NCBI GenBank assembly: GCA_965199175.1
Contig: OZ240684.1
Coordinates: 1,240,001-1,304,000, forward strand
Reading direction: 5' to 3'
Origin: G963923945 sp965199175
GTDB lineage: Bacteria; Pseudomonadota; Alphaproteobacteria; G963923945
DNA length: 64,000 nucleotides
Each line of letters starts with the position of its first letter. The stretch's first letter is position 1. The translations under genes and the position numbers were made by a program. This document shows, one piece after another, positions 53,291 to 62,293 of the stretch. A model generated the notes under the pieces. It did not search any database and was not told the DNA's origin. It was given only the letters and a program-made list of their open reading frames with translations.

Positions 53291-54641
53291 CGGCCTGATC
53301 CATCTGATTGGATGGGCTGGCGGGCTTCATCTTTTTTCAACCCGTTATGTTATAAACGCATTGGGTTAACCGATGGTTTGGATTGGGGGAATATCTTCAT
53401 CAAAATGACCCTGACCGTCGTTTTATTGGTTTTTTTATTCTGTTTTACGTTCATTTTTTATGAAAAAATACATCCATAAGGATGCAGCCACCGACCAACC
53501 AAAAGGCTCAAAAAATGAAAAAAACCTGAAAATAACTGCGATCACTGACAAAGGGTACTGACAGAGGGTGCTGTCATATAGTGCTGTGCGTGATCCGCAT
53601 TTTTCCTAAGCCGGGTTGCGGGAATGACGCATCTCCTGTTTACGCAGCTGCCAACTTGCCGGTTGTGACCACTATGCATCTGCCCCAACCAGCAAAACCA
53701 ACCACCATGATGGCAACCATAGAGGCGATCTGTCATCCCGCCCCTCACGGCCTGTTTATACCGTGAGATTCCCGCATTCTCAGCAACTTCAGGCAAAAAC
53801 ACCCGAAGCACGTACCCCACTCTTCTCATAAGAGACCATTCCCACAAGAATGAGCACCGCAGAGAGAAAACCGGTGAACCAACCAAAAAACATAACGGTC
53901 AGTTTAGGGTAACCTGCATACGAATCGGTGTAAAATACCAATAAACCGCAAGAACGCTGTCACTTTGCCTTGATAGAACAAGAAAAACAAATGAGAATTA
54001 GAGTAAAATACGAAATATAAACCATACAACAAAAGTATTATTATGTATAATATGGTTTCTTATTCTCCTTATTAACAATATACCTTGATAAAGACGCCGA
54101 ATTTATTACCATACTTAAAGAAATGATTGATTATTTACCTCTTTAGGACATTCTTCTATCCCTCCGGAAGTAATCATCAAAAACAATCATCACATATCTC
54201 CAGACATATCAGGAGCCAGATCTGCACCCCCCAAAAGAAGCAACATCAAAAGAAACAACGTCAAAAAACATGTCTCCTGATGGAGCCATATCCATCCGGC
54301 CTGAAGGGGTTGAGAGATATAAACAGGAAGACTGAAAGTCGGTAAAACCGGGTTTATGGCGGGTTGATTCACAATCAATCAATGCCGGGCGCATAGAATG
54401 ATCATGCAACCGATGATATGTTCCCTAAGAAATGATCTTCTCCCCAAGACATGTATTCTGGCTTGGTTTGTCTGCGGTCTTTATGGTACATGTCATCATC
54501 AATATAACCAACATCATGATATTTTTGCTGGTTTTTCAGCAATCATTTTCTGTTAAAAAAATTGCTCAACCTCAAAAGGCTTAATCCTCAAAAGCTTAAT
54601 CTTAAAAAAAACAGACGATCATCTCAAAAGGACAGACTATC
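53291..54641. other. 1.35-kb region without a confident gene
   Basis: I find no supported gene of usual size. Two very short hydrophobic frames are noted elsewhere. The stretch 53980-54130 is markedly A/T-rich, with TATAAT-like words (GTATTATTATGTATAATATGG). Between 54225 and 54270 the words CCAAAAGAAGCAACATCAAAAG repeat imperfectly. Strong non-coding sequence of this length is unusual for this compact window and could hold a small RNA, a decayed gene or regulatory DNA for the phasin gene. Confidence 0.4.
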
Positions 54642-55160
54642 ATGGCAAAAACCAATAAATCAGGGACCCATTCAGGGACATCATCGAAAAAAGCTGGCGG
54701 TGAGGGAGCATTCAATCCGGCTTTTGAAAAAATGATGCGCGCCTTTGATCCGGCAACATTCGCCGATACATGCGCTGAACTCGCCTCCGAATACAAAATA
54801 CCGCTCACGGCGGTCGATACTTTTTTAAGCAGCCAGAAAAAAAATATCGCTGCTCTGACTATGGCCAACCAGGAAATGATGGCCGGAGTCCGGTCGATGA
54901 TCGAACATCAAGACCGCGTACTCAGCGAGATGCTTGATAAAACAACCCACAGCTACACTGAGATCATTGAATCAGGAGACCCCCGGGAAACCGCCATTCA
55001 TCAGCTTAACCTCATTCAGAAATCTTATGAAAAATCACTTGAGGATATGGGGAAAATGGCTGCAATCATCACGCAAGCTCAGGAAAAAATCGCCCATACC
55101 CTGACCGAACGGGTCACAGAAGGTTTAGGGGAAATCAAAAAAAATACCAACCAGTCCTGA
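54642..55160 (+). CDS. Phasin-family protein
   Basis: A 172-residue, mostly helical protein without signal or membrane segments. It opens with a Lys/Ser/Gly-rich stretch, then FNPAFEKMMRAFDPATFADTCAELASEYKIPL and a long helical region with phasin features (SQKKNIAALTMANQEMMAGV, IIESGDPRETAIHQLNLIQKSYEKS). Phasins coat polyhydroxyalkanoate granules. The nearby acetyl-CoA acetyltransferase could feed polymer synthesis, though no synthase is in the window. AAAGGA nine bases before the ATG supports the start. Confidence 0.85.
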   Translation: MAKTNKSGTHSGTSSKKAGGEGAFNPAFEKMMRAFDPATFADTCAELASEYKIPLTAVDTFLSSQKKNIAALTMANQEMMAGVRSMIEHQDRVLSEMLDKTTHSYTEIIESGDPRETAIHQLNLIQKSYEKSLEDMGKMAAIITQAQEKIAHTLTERVTEGLGEIKKNTNQS

Positions 55161-55182
55161 GCATTAACCGGGTCTGTTATAT

Positions 55183-55213
55183 CATTCTCCCCCTTACAAA
55201 GAAGGGGGGAATG
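55183..55213 (+). terminator. Strong hairpin after the phasin gene, no T-run
   Basis: CATTCTCCCCCTT pairs with AAGGGGGGAATG (twelve pairs, one bulge) around a loop ACAAAG. No T-run follows on either strand, so it may be a stabilising or bidirectional hairpin in the gap between the phasin gene and the convergent permease rather than a classical terminator. Confidence 0.4.
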
Positions 55214-55308
55214 CCCATGTCTGGAGAAAAATATCTCCCCAAAGACCATTTCCCAAAAACCATTTCCCGAAGATTGTTATCCACAATAATGCTCACCCGA
55301 ATACCTCC

Positions 55309-57861
55309 TCATTCATTGCGTAAATAGACACATGCCCGATGCCGGTACGTCCAGCCAATCGCAGCAGCACCGGCCATAATGGTCAAAAATGTACAGGCGG
55401 CAGCCGTAAGAAGAGGAAATTCAGCAGAGATAAACCAATCCCCGCCCATCAACTGAGTGACAACACCCCATCCCCCGGCGGTCCCGAAAACAATCGCCAG
55501 CCCCCCGGCAATGATCCCCAAAAGGCCGTATTCAATCAGATAGGCCCGTTGTAATTGCCGCCGGGTTGCTCCCAGAACCTTGAAAATCGCCAATTCACGC
55601 AATGATTGTGACTGAACGGCTGCCATTGCACCAATCAGAACCAGAATCCCGGAAAAGAGAGTCGCAGCCGCTGCCAGTTGAGCCGCCAGAGACACTTTGG
55701 CGATGAGACGCATAGCGGCCTCCAGGGCATCACGCACCCGAATCGGTGTCACAGCATCAAAATGACTGACCACCATCATCCATAAGGCATGCTCATTCTC
55801 CGGAGCAGTATAAACCGCATAAATATGATTGATGGGTGCACCATCCAGAACATTGGGGGAGAGAACAACCGCGAAATTGAGATTAAGACCCGCCCAGTCA
55901 ATCCATCGCAGATTAGCAATCCGGGCCCGGATATCCCGACCCAGAATATTGAGAGTCATGTAATCTCCGATCCCAACCCCAAATCCCTGAGCAAGACCGG
56001 CATCCAGAGAGATCAGAGGCTCCCCCTGATAATCAGCCGGCCACCAGACCCCTTCGGCAATATCGGTTCCCGGAGGCGCAGTAGCAGAGGCGGTAAAAAC
56101 CCGATCCCCGCGCAAAGCCCATTGGGTTTCCGGAGTCACTTTGGCATAGGAGGCATCAATATCTGCAATGGCGGTGATTCGTCCGCGTATTGTCTGTGCC
56201 CCTTCGTATTTCCCGACTCCTTCCGCCTGGGTGAGCAAAGTCTCAAAATCAGCCGCCTGATCAGAACGAATATCGGTAAAAAAATAAGCCGGCGCGGATT
56301 CGGGCATATGTTTGGTCACCAACCGGGATAAATTTTCATCAATGACCGCAATAGCAATCAAGGCCGAAAGACTGATTCCTAAGGATAAAAAGACTCCCAA
56401 AGCTGGAGCACCAGGACGCACCAAATTGGCCAAAGCCAGACGTAACGCTGGCCAGGCCTGGGGGACAATATCCAAAGAACGCCGGCAAGACTGTGCAACA
56501 GCAATAACCACATGGCTTGCCGCCCAAAGGCAGGAGAAAGCCATGCTGGCCCCGGACACAAACCAAAGGGCAAAACGCCAATCAGGAATAACCCAAAAGA
56601 CCCATAAAACCAGGCCAGTAAAACATCCCCCGGTCAGCATCACCAGCCCCAGGCTGGCCCGGGCCGATGGTGGCATAAGAGCAAAACGGAATAAATTCGC
56701 CGCCTTGACTTCCCTTGCGGCTGCCAAAGGCCAGGCTGCCGAAGCCACCGCGACCAATAAACCAGCAACCGCAGCAGCCAGCAAAGGATGGAGATATAAA
56801 CCAGCAACCGCCTGAACCGGGGCTGCTTTGCTGAGAACCTCACTTCCCAGATACGCCATCACGCTACCGGCACAAAGACCGACCAAAATAGCGGCAAAAA
56901 TGACAATCGAAAGCTGGATGATATAGATGTGCGTGATAACGCGTGGCGGGGCACCAAGGCATTTTAAGATGGCAATCGAACGCAGCCGGGTATTGAGATG
57001 TGTACGCACCGCATTGGCAATCCCAACCCCACCAATCAATAAGGCAGTCATCGCACTGAGTGTCAGAAAAACAGACAAACGTTCAATGAAACGTTCAACC
57101 CCGGGAGCCGCATTATCCGGAGTGCGTATCTGCCATCCTGCCTGAGGAAAAGCGGCTTTTAAGTCCTCCAGCCAGGCATCAATATCCACTCTCGAATCAA
57201 AACGTAAACGATAGAGATGGGCGGCCAAAGCCCCTGGCCGTAACAGACCGCTATCCTGCAAGGCATCCTGAGACAACAACACCCGCGGCCCTAAGGAAAA
57301 AATACTCGCCACCCGGTCAGGTTCGCGGGCAATCAGGCCGGTTAAAACCAGACGGGCTTCACCAAGCCGAAACAGATCACCAATGCGCAGATCCAGCCGA
57401 TCAGCTAAAGCCGCATCAGCATAAGCCGACCAGACACCATCGAGACGCTGACTGAAATCGACCACGTCATCGGGATCCGTTTTCAAGCCACCATAAAGAG
57501 GGTACAATTCATCGACTGCCTTGACCTCAGCCAGGGCAGTTTTTTCTTCTTCTCCGGTCTCCCGGCGCGTAATAGCCCGCATTTCAATGGCATGGGATAA
57601 CAGGCCGCTTTTTTGCAAAAGATCACGCTCTGCCATACTGGCTGGACGCTGGGCCAGACGCAACTCGATATCGCCACCCAGAAGACGCCGTCCTTCAGAC
57701 TGTAACCCCGCATCGACCGCCGCCAGAACAGCTCCAACCGTGGTGATCATCGCCACCCCGAGAGCCAGACATAAAAACAAAATCACAAAGCTCGGCCCAA
57801 CTGAGCGAAAATCACGCCGGGCCAGCCGCCAGGCCAGAGACAGATCAGCCGAATTCTTCAT
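55309..57861 (-). CDS. ABC transporter permease, YbbP-like (FtsX/MacB family)
   Basis: A permease of about 850 residues. The N-terminus has one helix (SFVILFLCLALGVAMITTVG), a periplasmic core and a first FtsX domain with three helices (around residues 255-375). More helices follow, then a second periplasmic domain and a second FtsX domain at the end (RELAIFKVLGATRRQLQRAY). This double arrangement matches E. coli YbbP. I chose the ATG at 57861, preceded by AGGTGA; an earlier start at 57876 is possible. It works with the ATPase gene upstream. The exported substrate is unknown; lipid or protein export is discussed for this group. Confidence 0.88.
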   Translation of the reverse strand: MKNSADLSLAWRLARRDFRSVGPSFVILFLCLALGVAMITTVGAVLAAVDAGLQSEGRRLLGGDIELRLAQRPASMAERDLLQKSGLLSHAIEMRAITRRETGEEEKTALAEVKAVDELYPLYGGLKTDPDDVVDFSQRLDGVWSAYADAALADRLDLRIGDLFRLGEARLVLTGLIAREPDRVASIFSLGPRVLLSQDALQDSGLLRPGALAAHLYRLRFDSRVDIDAWLEDLKAAFPQAGWQIRTPDNAAPGVERFIERLSVFLTLSAMTALLIGGVGIANAVRTHLNTRLRSIAILKCLGAPPRVITHIYIIQLSIVIFAAILVGLCAGSVMAYLGSEVLSKAAPVQAVAGLYLHPLLAAAVAGLLVAVASAAWPLAAAREVKAANLFRFALMPPSARASLGLVMLTGGCFTGLVLWVFWVIPDWRFALWFVSGASMAFSCLWAASHVVIAVAQSCRRSLDIVPQAWPALRLALANLVRPGAPALGVFLSLGISLSALIAIAVIDENLSRLVTKHMPESAPAYFFTDIRSDQAADFETLLTQAEGVGKYEGAQTIRGRITAIADIDASYAKVTPETQWALRGDRVFTASATAPPGTDIAEGVWWPADYQGEPLISLDAGLAQGFGVGIGDYMTLNILGRDIRARIANLRWIDWAGLNLNFAVVLSPNVLDGAPINHIYAVYTAPENEHALWMMVVSHFDAVTPIRVRDALEAAMRLIAKVSLAAQLAAAATLFSGILVLIGAMAAVQSQSLRELAIFKVLGATRRQLQRAYLIEYGLLGIIAGGLAIVFGTAGGWGVVTQLMGGDWFISAEFPLLTAAACTFLTIMAGAAAIGWTYRHRACVYLRNE

Positions 57862-58018
57862 GCGATCACCTGACATAAAATTACCCCAGACATAAAATTA
57901 CCCCAGACATAAGATGATCAATGATCCGTTCAATTCATGGCTGAGACAACAAGCTGAGATCAATCACGGACCGGCATCAGGGAATCTTCAGGGTCATTGC
58001 AACCCGAATACCGACCAT

Positions 58019-58762
58019 TCAGCCCGTTGCAGCCGATGGAACCATGCATCCATTTTCAAGACGCTCTACCCGTCCGGCCAGGGTCGCGTGATCAGGATTA
58101 TGGGTAATCAAAATGAGGGCTGTCTGGTGCTGATGCTGGAGACGAAATAATAATTCCATCACATTGGCACTGGCCGCTTCATCCAGATTACCGGTTGGTT
58201 CATCCGCCAATAAAATATCCGGGCGCGCCACCAAAGCCCGGGCAATCGCCACCCGCTGTTGCTCACCGCCGGAAAGCTGAGCCGGATAATGTCCGGCCCG
58301 GTCAGCCAGACCCACCGCCGCCAATTCATCACGGGCCCGGTGCGCAGCCTGGCTTTGTCCGGCAAATTCCAGAGGCAATGCAACATTTTCCAGCGCCGTC
58401 ATAGTCGGAGCCAAATGGAATCCCTGAAACACAATGCCCATACGCTCCCGCCGCAACCGGGCAAGCCCCCCTTCATCAAAGCCGGAAAGATCACAGCCCG
58501 CAACCCGTACATGCCCCTCATCGGCTGGCTCCAGACCGGCAATCACCATCAACATTGTGGTTTTTCCGGCCCCGGAAGGCCCAACCACCGCCACTGACTC
58601 GCCAGCCTCGACCCGCAGACTAAGGCCACGCAAAATATCAACTTTGCCTGACGTGGTTGGCAAAGATAACCGCACCGAATCAAGCTCAACGGCTGCTGGT
58701 TGATGACCGGTTTTTAGATCATCATTGCCAACCGGTGTATGGGGGGTTTTTTCACAATACAT
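58019..58762 (-). CDS. ABC transporter ATP-binding protein, YbbA/LolD-like
   Basis: A 247-residue ABC ATPase with Walker A GPSGAGKT, Q-loop IVFQGFHLAPTM, signature LSGGEQQRVAIARALV, Walker B ILLADEPTGNLD and switch TLITHNPDHA. These are typical of the LolD/MacB/YbbA type that couples to FtsX-like permeases without crossing substrate through a channel. It is followed 157 bp later by its permease gene. It is divergent from tesA, the same neighbour relation as ybbA-tesA in E. coli. Confidence 0.9.
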   Translation of the reverse strand: MYCEKTPHTPVGNDDLKTGHQPAAVELDSVRLSLPTTSGKVDILRGLSLRVEAGESVAVVGPSGAGKTTMLMVIAGLEPADEGHVRVAGCDLSGFDEGGLARLRRERMGIVFQGFHLAPTMTALENVALPLEFAGQSQAAHRARDELAAVGLADRAGHYPAQLSGGEQQRVAIARALVARPDILLADEPTGNLDEAASANVMELLFRLQHQHQTALILITHNPDHATLAGRVERLENGCMVPSAATG

Positions 58763-59190
58763 TTTCAGTGTCTGTCAATTTTGCTGAGGGTTTCTGAAAA
58801 AGATCCGTAACATGGTTTATGTGGATTGTGTCGTTTAAGTGGATGATGTGTGATTTTCATGGCTTTGTTATCCTTCATCACTGTTAAGCTGTGCTTAAGA
58901 GCATGCTGGTTTTTTATCCCGGATCATATTCTTTCAGAGTTTCTCCCATCTTCTGCTCTTTTATGTATCGGTTTTCTTTCTCTGTGTTGTTAATGTATGC
59001 GTTGTTAACATATGCGTTCTTAATATATGCAGTTTTACTGACTTATTGAATGCCGGACTTTATTTTTGAATTTTATTGCTCTGTAATTTTATTGCTCTGT
59101 TACGTCCATTTTTTATCTGAACCGGTTGTTTTTTCTGAAAATATTTTCTACCGATACGATATCTGCTCACACACTACCTTACAAAATATC
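58763..59190. other. Divergent intergenic region between the ABC genes and tesA
   Basis: No gene. It is T-rich on the plus strand, with TTGTTAATGTATGCG-type words repeated three times at about 58986-59030. An open frame from 59050 runs into tesA but lacks family similarity before 59191, so I leave it out of the gene. Confidence 0.5.
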
Positions 59191-59823
59191 ATGCGATATT
59201 TTTGCTCTTTCCTGGTTGTGTTTTCTCTGTTGATGATCGGGATATTTCCGGCTCTGGCGGATACGGATGCACAACCAGTACGTATTCTGGCATTCGGCGA
59301 TAGCCTGACTGCTGGCTATGGCCTGGCACATCACGAGAGTTTTCCGGCGGTTCTGGAAAAGCGTTTACGGGATCTTGGCTTTGACGCAACCGTGATCAAT
59401 GGCGGTGTCTCAGGAGATACAGCCGCAACCGGGCAGGCACGGCTTGACTGGTCGTTACGGGATCAGCCGGATATTGTCATCGTCGCGTTGGGAGCCAATG
59501 ATGCCTTGCGCGGCATTGAACCGGCAAAAACTGCGACTCATTTGAATAAAATCCTTACCCGTATCAAAAAAAGCGGAGCCCGGATCTTGCTGGCTGGTAT
59601 GCTGGCCCCACGCAATCTTGATGATGCCTATATCCAGGCCTTTGATTCGGTCTTTCCATCTCTTGCCCGGCAACATGATGTACCATTTTATCCATTTTTT
59701 CTTGAGGGTGTGGCCTTTGATCCTGAACTCAATCTAAGCGACGGTCTGCATCCCAACCCGCGCGGGATTGCCCGGATGGTCCAGGGAATCCTCCCGACTC
59801 TGACACCTTTGTTGAATCGTTAA
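59191..59823 (+). CDS. tesA: Periplasmic SGNH esterase/lysophospholipase (TesA-like)
   Basis: A protein of about 210 residues with a signal peptide (about 1-21, ending ALAD). SGNH blocks are present: ILAFGDSLTAGYGL with the catalytic Ser, GGVSGDTAATG, ALGANDALRG, and the C-terminal Asp/His pair in LSDGLHPNPRG. TesA-type enzymes hydrolyse acyl thioesters and esters in the periplasm. The ATG at 59191 starts directly at the signal peptide and is preferred over an earlier frame. Divergent from the YbbA-like ATPase. Confidence 0.93.
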   Translation: MRYFCSFLVVFSLLMIGIFPALADTDAQPVRILAFGDSLTAGYGLAHHESFPAVLEKRLRDLGFDATVINGGVSGDTAATGQARLDWSLRDQPDIVIVALGANDALRGIEPAKTATHLNKILTRIKKSGARILLAGMLAPRNLDDAYIQAFDSVFPSLARQHDVPFYPFFLEGVAFDPELNLSDGLHPNPRGIARMVQGILPTLTPLLNR

Positions 59824-59880
59824 ACAAAAAACCCCCTGTATAAAATTCGTTCTGTTCTGATATCCATCCCGGGTATCAAA

Positions 59881-59916
59881 CCAGGTATGAATCCAGGTAT
59901 CAATCCAGGTATCAAC
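59881..59916. repeat. CCAGGTATCAAT, three tandem copies
   Basis: Three 12-bp copies with one or two changes lie in the gap between convergent tesA and the YVTN propeller gene; a fourth degenerate copy is just before. Confidence 0.85.
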
Positions 59917-59928
59917 AGACGGCTCCTT

Positions 59929-60936
59929 TTAATGCGGGGCGATAAAACGACCAAAAGCACGTGGTCCCACACCAACCGGAATGACCGAAAGCGTTTTCAG
60001 GCTGTGTGCATCAATCACCGTTACCGCATCATCAAACCATGTTGCAACATAGAGCCGCCGCCCATCAGGATGCAGGAAGACACCCTCAGGAAATTCTCCC
60101 GGCTCCAGCAAAGCCACCGGCTCCCCGGTCTCAAGATCAAGGACCGAGAGCGTATTGTCATGCTGGTTGGTCACGAACAAACGACCCAGTGACCGGCTGA
60201 GAGCGGTTGCATAGGGCCATTGGCCGACCGGCCATACCGCCTCGACCTGTAAATCAGCACTGTCAATAACCGAAACATCATGGCTACGTACATTGGCGAT
60301 ATAGACCCGTTGCCCCACCGAATCGACCGTAACCCCAAACGGGCGATTCCCAACCGCAATTTCTGCCAAAACCTCCCCTTCCGGTAAAGCCAATACACTC
60401 ACTGTGTCGCTGTCCCTGTTGGCCACATAGAGGCGTTTTCCCTCCGGGTCAATATCCAGCCCGGACGGAGAACGACCAACCGGCCAGTGATCAATAATCA
60501 CCAAATTCACCGTGTCAATCACCCGCACCACATGGTCATACCAGTCAGCCACATACAGCCGTTGCCCATCAGGGGCCAGAGCGATTCCCAAAGGGCCATT
60601 CCCGACAGTGATTTCACCAACAACCTGAAAGCGGCTCTTCCCGGCATCGTCATCCATCATGATAACGGTAATGGTCTGGCTTTCCGGGTTGGAAACATAA
60701 ATGCGACGACCATCAGAGCTGGTCGCAACCCCGGCAGGACCGCGCCCCATGTCAAGAGTGGCCACAACCCTCTCAATAGAGGTATCAATAACGCTCAGGC
60801 TGTTATCGCCCTGGTTGGTGATAAAAGCATAAGGACCAGAGGCAGCCTGAACCGGATTCAAAAAACCGATACATAGTACAATCAGCCCTGTCACAGGGAA
60901 GACCAAACCCAGCCATCTGAACAGGAGCCATCCCAT
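59929..60936 (-). CDS. YVTN-type beta-propeller protein, probably periplasmic
   Basis: A 335-residue protein. A signal peptide (about 5-31) precedes seven or so beta-propeller blades with the repeated pattern G-xx-LYVA-x-x-xx-VxVID (for example NSLSVIDTS, RRIYVSNPES, QRLYVADWYDH, KRLYVANRDSD, RRLYVATWFDD). This YncE/cytochrome-D1-like family is often found beside PQQ-dependent alcohol dehydrogenases and c-type cytochromes. No such enzyme is here. It precedes the SRPBCC gene by 42 bp in genome order and is downstream of it on the transcript. Confidence 0.88.
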   Translation of the reverse strand: MGWLLFRWLGLVFPVTGLIVLCIGFLNPVQAASGPYAFITNQGDNSLSVIDTSIERVVATLDMGRGPAGVATSSDGRRIYVSNPESQTITVIMMDDDAGKSRFQVVGEITVGNGPLGIALAPDGQRLYVADWYDHVVRVIDTVNLVIIDHWPVGRSPSGLDIDPEGKRLYVANRDSDTVSVLALPEGEVLAEIAVGNRPFGVTVDSVGQRVYIANVRSHDVSVIDSADLQVEAVWPVGQWPYATALSRSLGRLFVTNQHDNTLSVLDLETGEPVALLEPGEFPEGVFLHPDGRRLYVATWFDDAVTVIDAHSLKTLSVIPVGVGPRAFGRFIAPH

Positions 60937-60978
60937 CGCTTGTCATACCACCGGTTGATCACCGGCACTGCACAGCTT

Positions 60979-61572
60979 TCAGCGTCCCTCAATAGTGGCT
61001 TTCAGACTCTCCAGACCAGCCTTATAGACACCAGATACCGCCATCTTAGAGGCCGCATCATTCAATTCCGGAGGCGGATCATTGCCCATGAAGCCGCGAT
61101 AAAATGCTCCCTTCCATTCGATCTGGCTCCCCCCGTCAGCCGGGGTGACAATCATCCATGACGAATAGCTGTTGACGGGAAAAACCTCCGGCGCAACTTT
61201 GGTAATCCGATAGAAATAACGCATTTTTTCGGGCTGATATTTCTCCAGCTTTTCCTCAATGATCCCACCAGATTGCAGGGTCAGAACACGGGTCGCACCA
61301 GGTTGATTGCCCCCTTCGGCAACCAGGCTGGCCACCACCGGATGCCAGCTGGCAATCGAATCAAAATCAGCGATGGTTGCCCAAACCTCTTCGGGGGGCG
61401 CATCAATGGTGATCTTTTCAGAAACTTTCTGGCGCGAGGGGCCATGCGCCTGAGCAGCAACCGGAAGGAAGGCGATCATCATCAATGCCAGACCAGCCAA
61501 AAAGACAGTATTTCGACCCAACAAGGCCCGGAAAGAGAAAATTGAAAACATCATGGAACAGAACCTCTTCAT
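60979..61572 (-). CDS. MxaD-like SRPBCC-family periplasmic protein
   Basis: A 197-residue protein with a signal peptide (about 20-43, AQAH) and an SRPBCC domain (ITIDAPPEEVWATIADFDSIASWHP). The opening after the signal (HGPSRQKVSEK) is similar to MxaD, a protein linked to methanol dehydrogenase function in methylotrophs. The paired YVTN propeller also occurs in PQQ-oxidation loci. The substrate or partner is unknown. It could be a lipid- or quinone-binding carrier. First gene of a two-gene transcript. Confidence 0.8.
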   Translation of the reverse strand: MKRFCSMMFSIFSFRALLGRNTVFLAGLALMMIAFLPVAAQAHGPSRQKVSEKITIDAPPEEVWATIADFDSIASWHPVVASLVAEGGNQPGATRVLTLQSGGIIEEKLEKYQPEKMRYFYRITKVAPEVFPVNSYSSWMIVTPADGGSQIEWKGAFYRGFMGNDPPPELNDAASKMAVSGVYKAGLESLKATIEGR

Positions 61573-62293
61573 CCAGTTTCAGACATGAAAAACGGCTTTA
61601 TTAACTCTTTATTAAATAACGTGAATAACAGCTTAAATAATGTGAACAACACTTTCTTGCGCATGCGTGCTGTGCTCAACTCTGAGCACATATTGTTATG
61701 AATATTTTTTGTTATGAATATTTTTTTATTACGGCTATTTCTATAGGGTCCCATGAACCAGGTCTATATAATTCATTATGATTCATTGTCGGTGGCCTGG
61801 ATGGATTGACATGCCTGTGATCATATCCGGCATCCCTTTCTCAGCACCCCGCGATCAAATACAAGCCAGTATGACATTGATGGCTCCTGATGCGGCCGGC
61901 CTCCTGATTGATCCCCTATGCAAACTGGGATGAGCATGATGGCACACCAGAAATTGAGAATCAAAAAGGATACCGGGACAAGCCCTGATATGCATAATCA
62001 GGTGATTGCTTGTCCATTTCATGATCACCCTTTATGGTTATGCTCCCTCAGATAGCTTTCAATTCATACTGGTTGAAAATCCATACTGGTGACTGTTCTC
62101 TCAGTCTTTATCAGGATATTTTATTCTGGGATATTAGGTTCAAGATATTTTATTTGAAAATTATGGTTTGGTTTTTCACAATGCATAAAAACAAATAACC
62201 AGAGCAACAACAGAGTAACAACAGAACAACCACAATAAAAACCACAGTAAAAACAACAGTAAAAATAAATGATCAAAAAAGAAGGATAATAAG
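61573..62293. other. 721-bp non-coding region before the acetyl-CoA acetyltransferase
   Basis: I see no supported gene. A 40-codon frame at 61811-61933 has no recognisable similarity. The last 100 bp are A/C-rich with repeated AACAACAGAGTAACAACAG and CACAGTAAAAACAACAGTAA words. A ribosome-binding site AAGGA at about 62282 belongs to the next gene. Confidence 0.5.

Noticed and set aside
53405..53479. 24-codon hydrophobic frame (MTLTVVLLVFLF...) on plus
   Set aside because: It could be a small membrane peptide, but has no well-placed ribosome-binding site and no support beyond hydrophobicity; kept only as a remark in a finding.
53789..53893. 34-codon hydrophobic frame (MFFGWFTGFLSAVL...) on minus
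   Set aside because: No ribosome-binding site and no recognisable family; too short to call without conservation data.
61811..61933. 40-codon frame on plus before the acetyltransferase
   Set aside because: No similarity, no ribosome-binding site; treated as chance.
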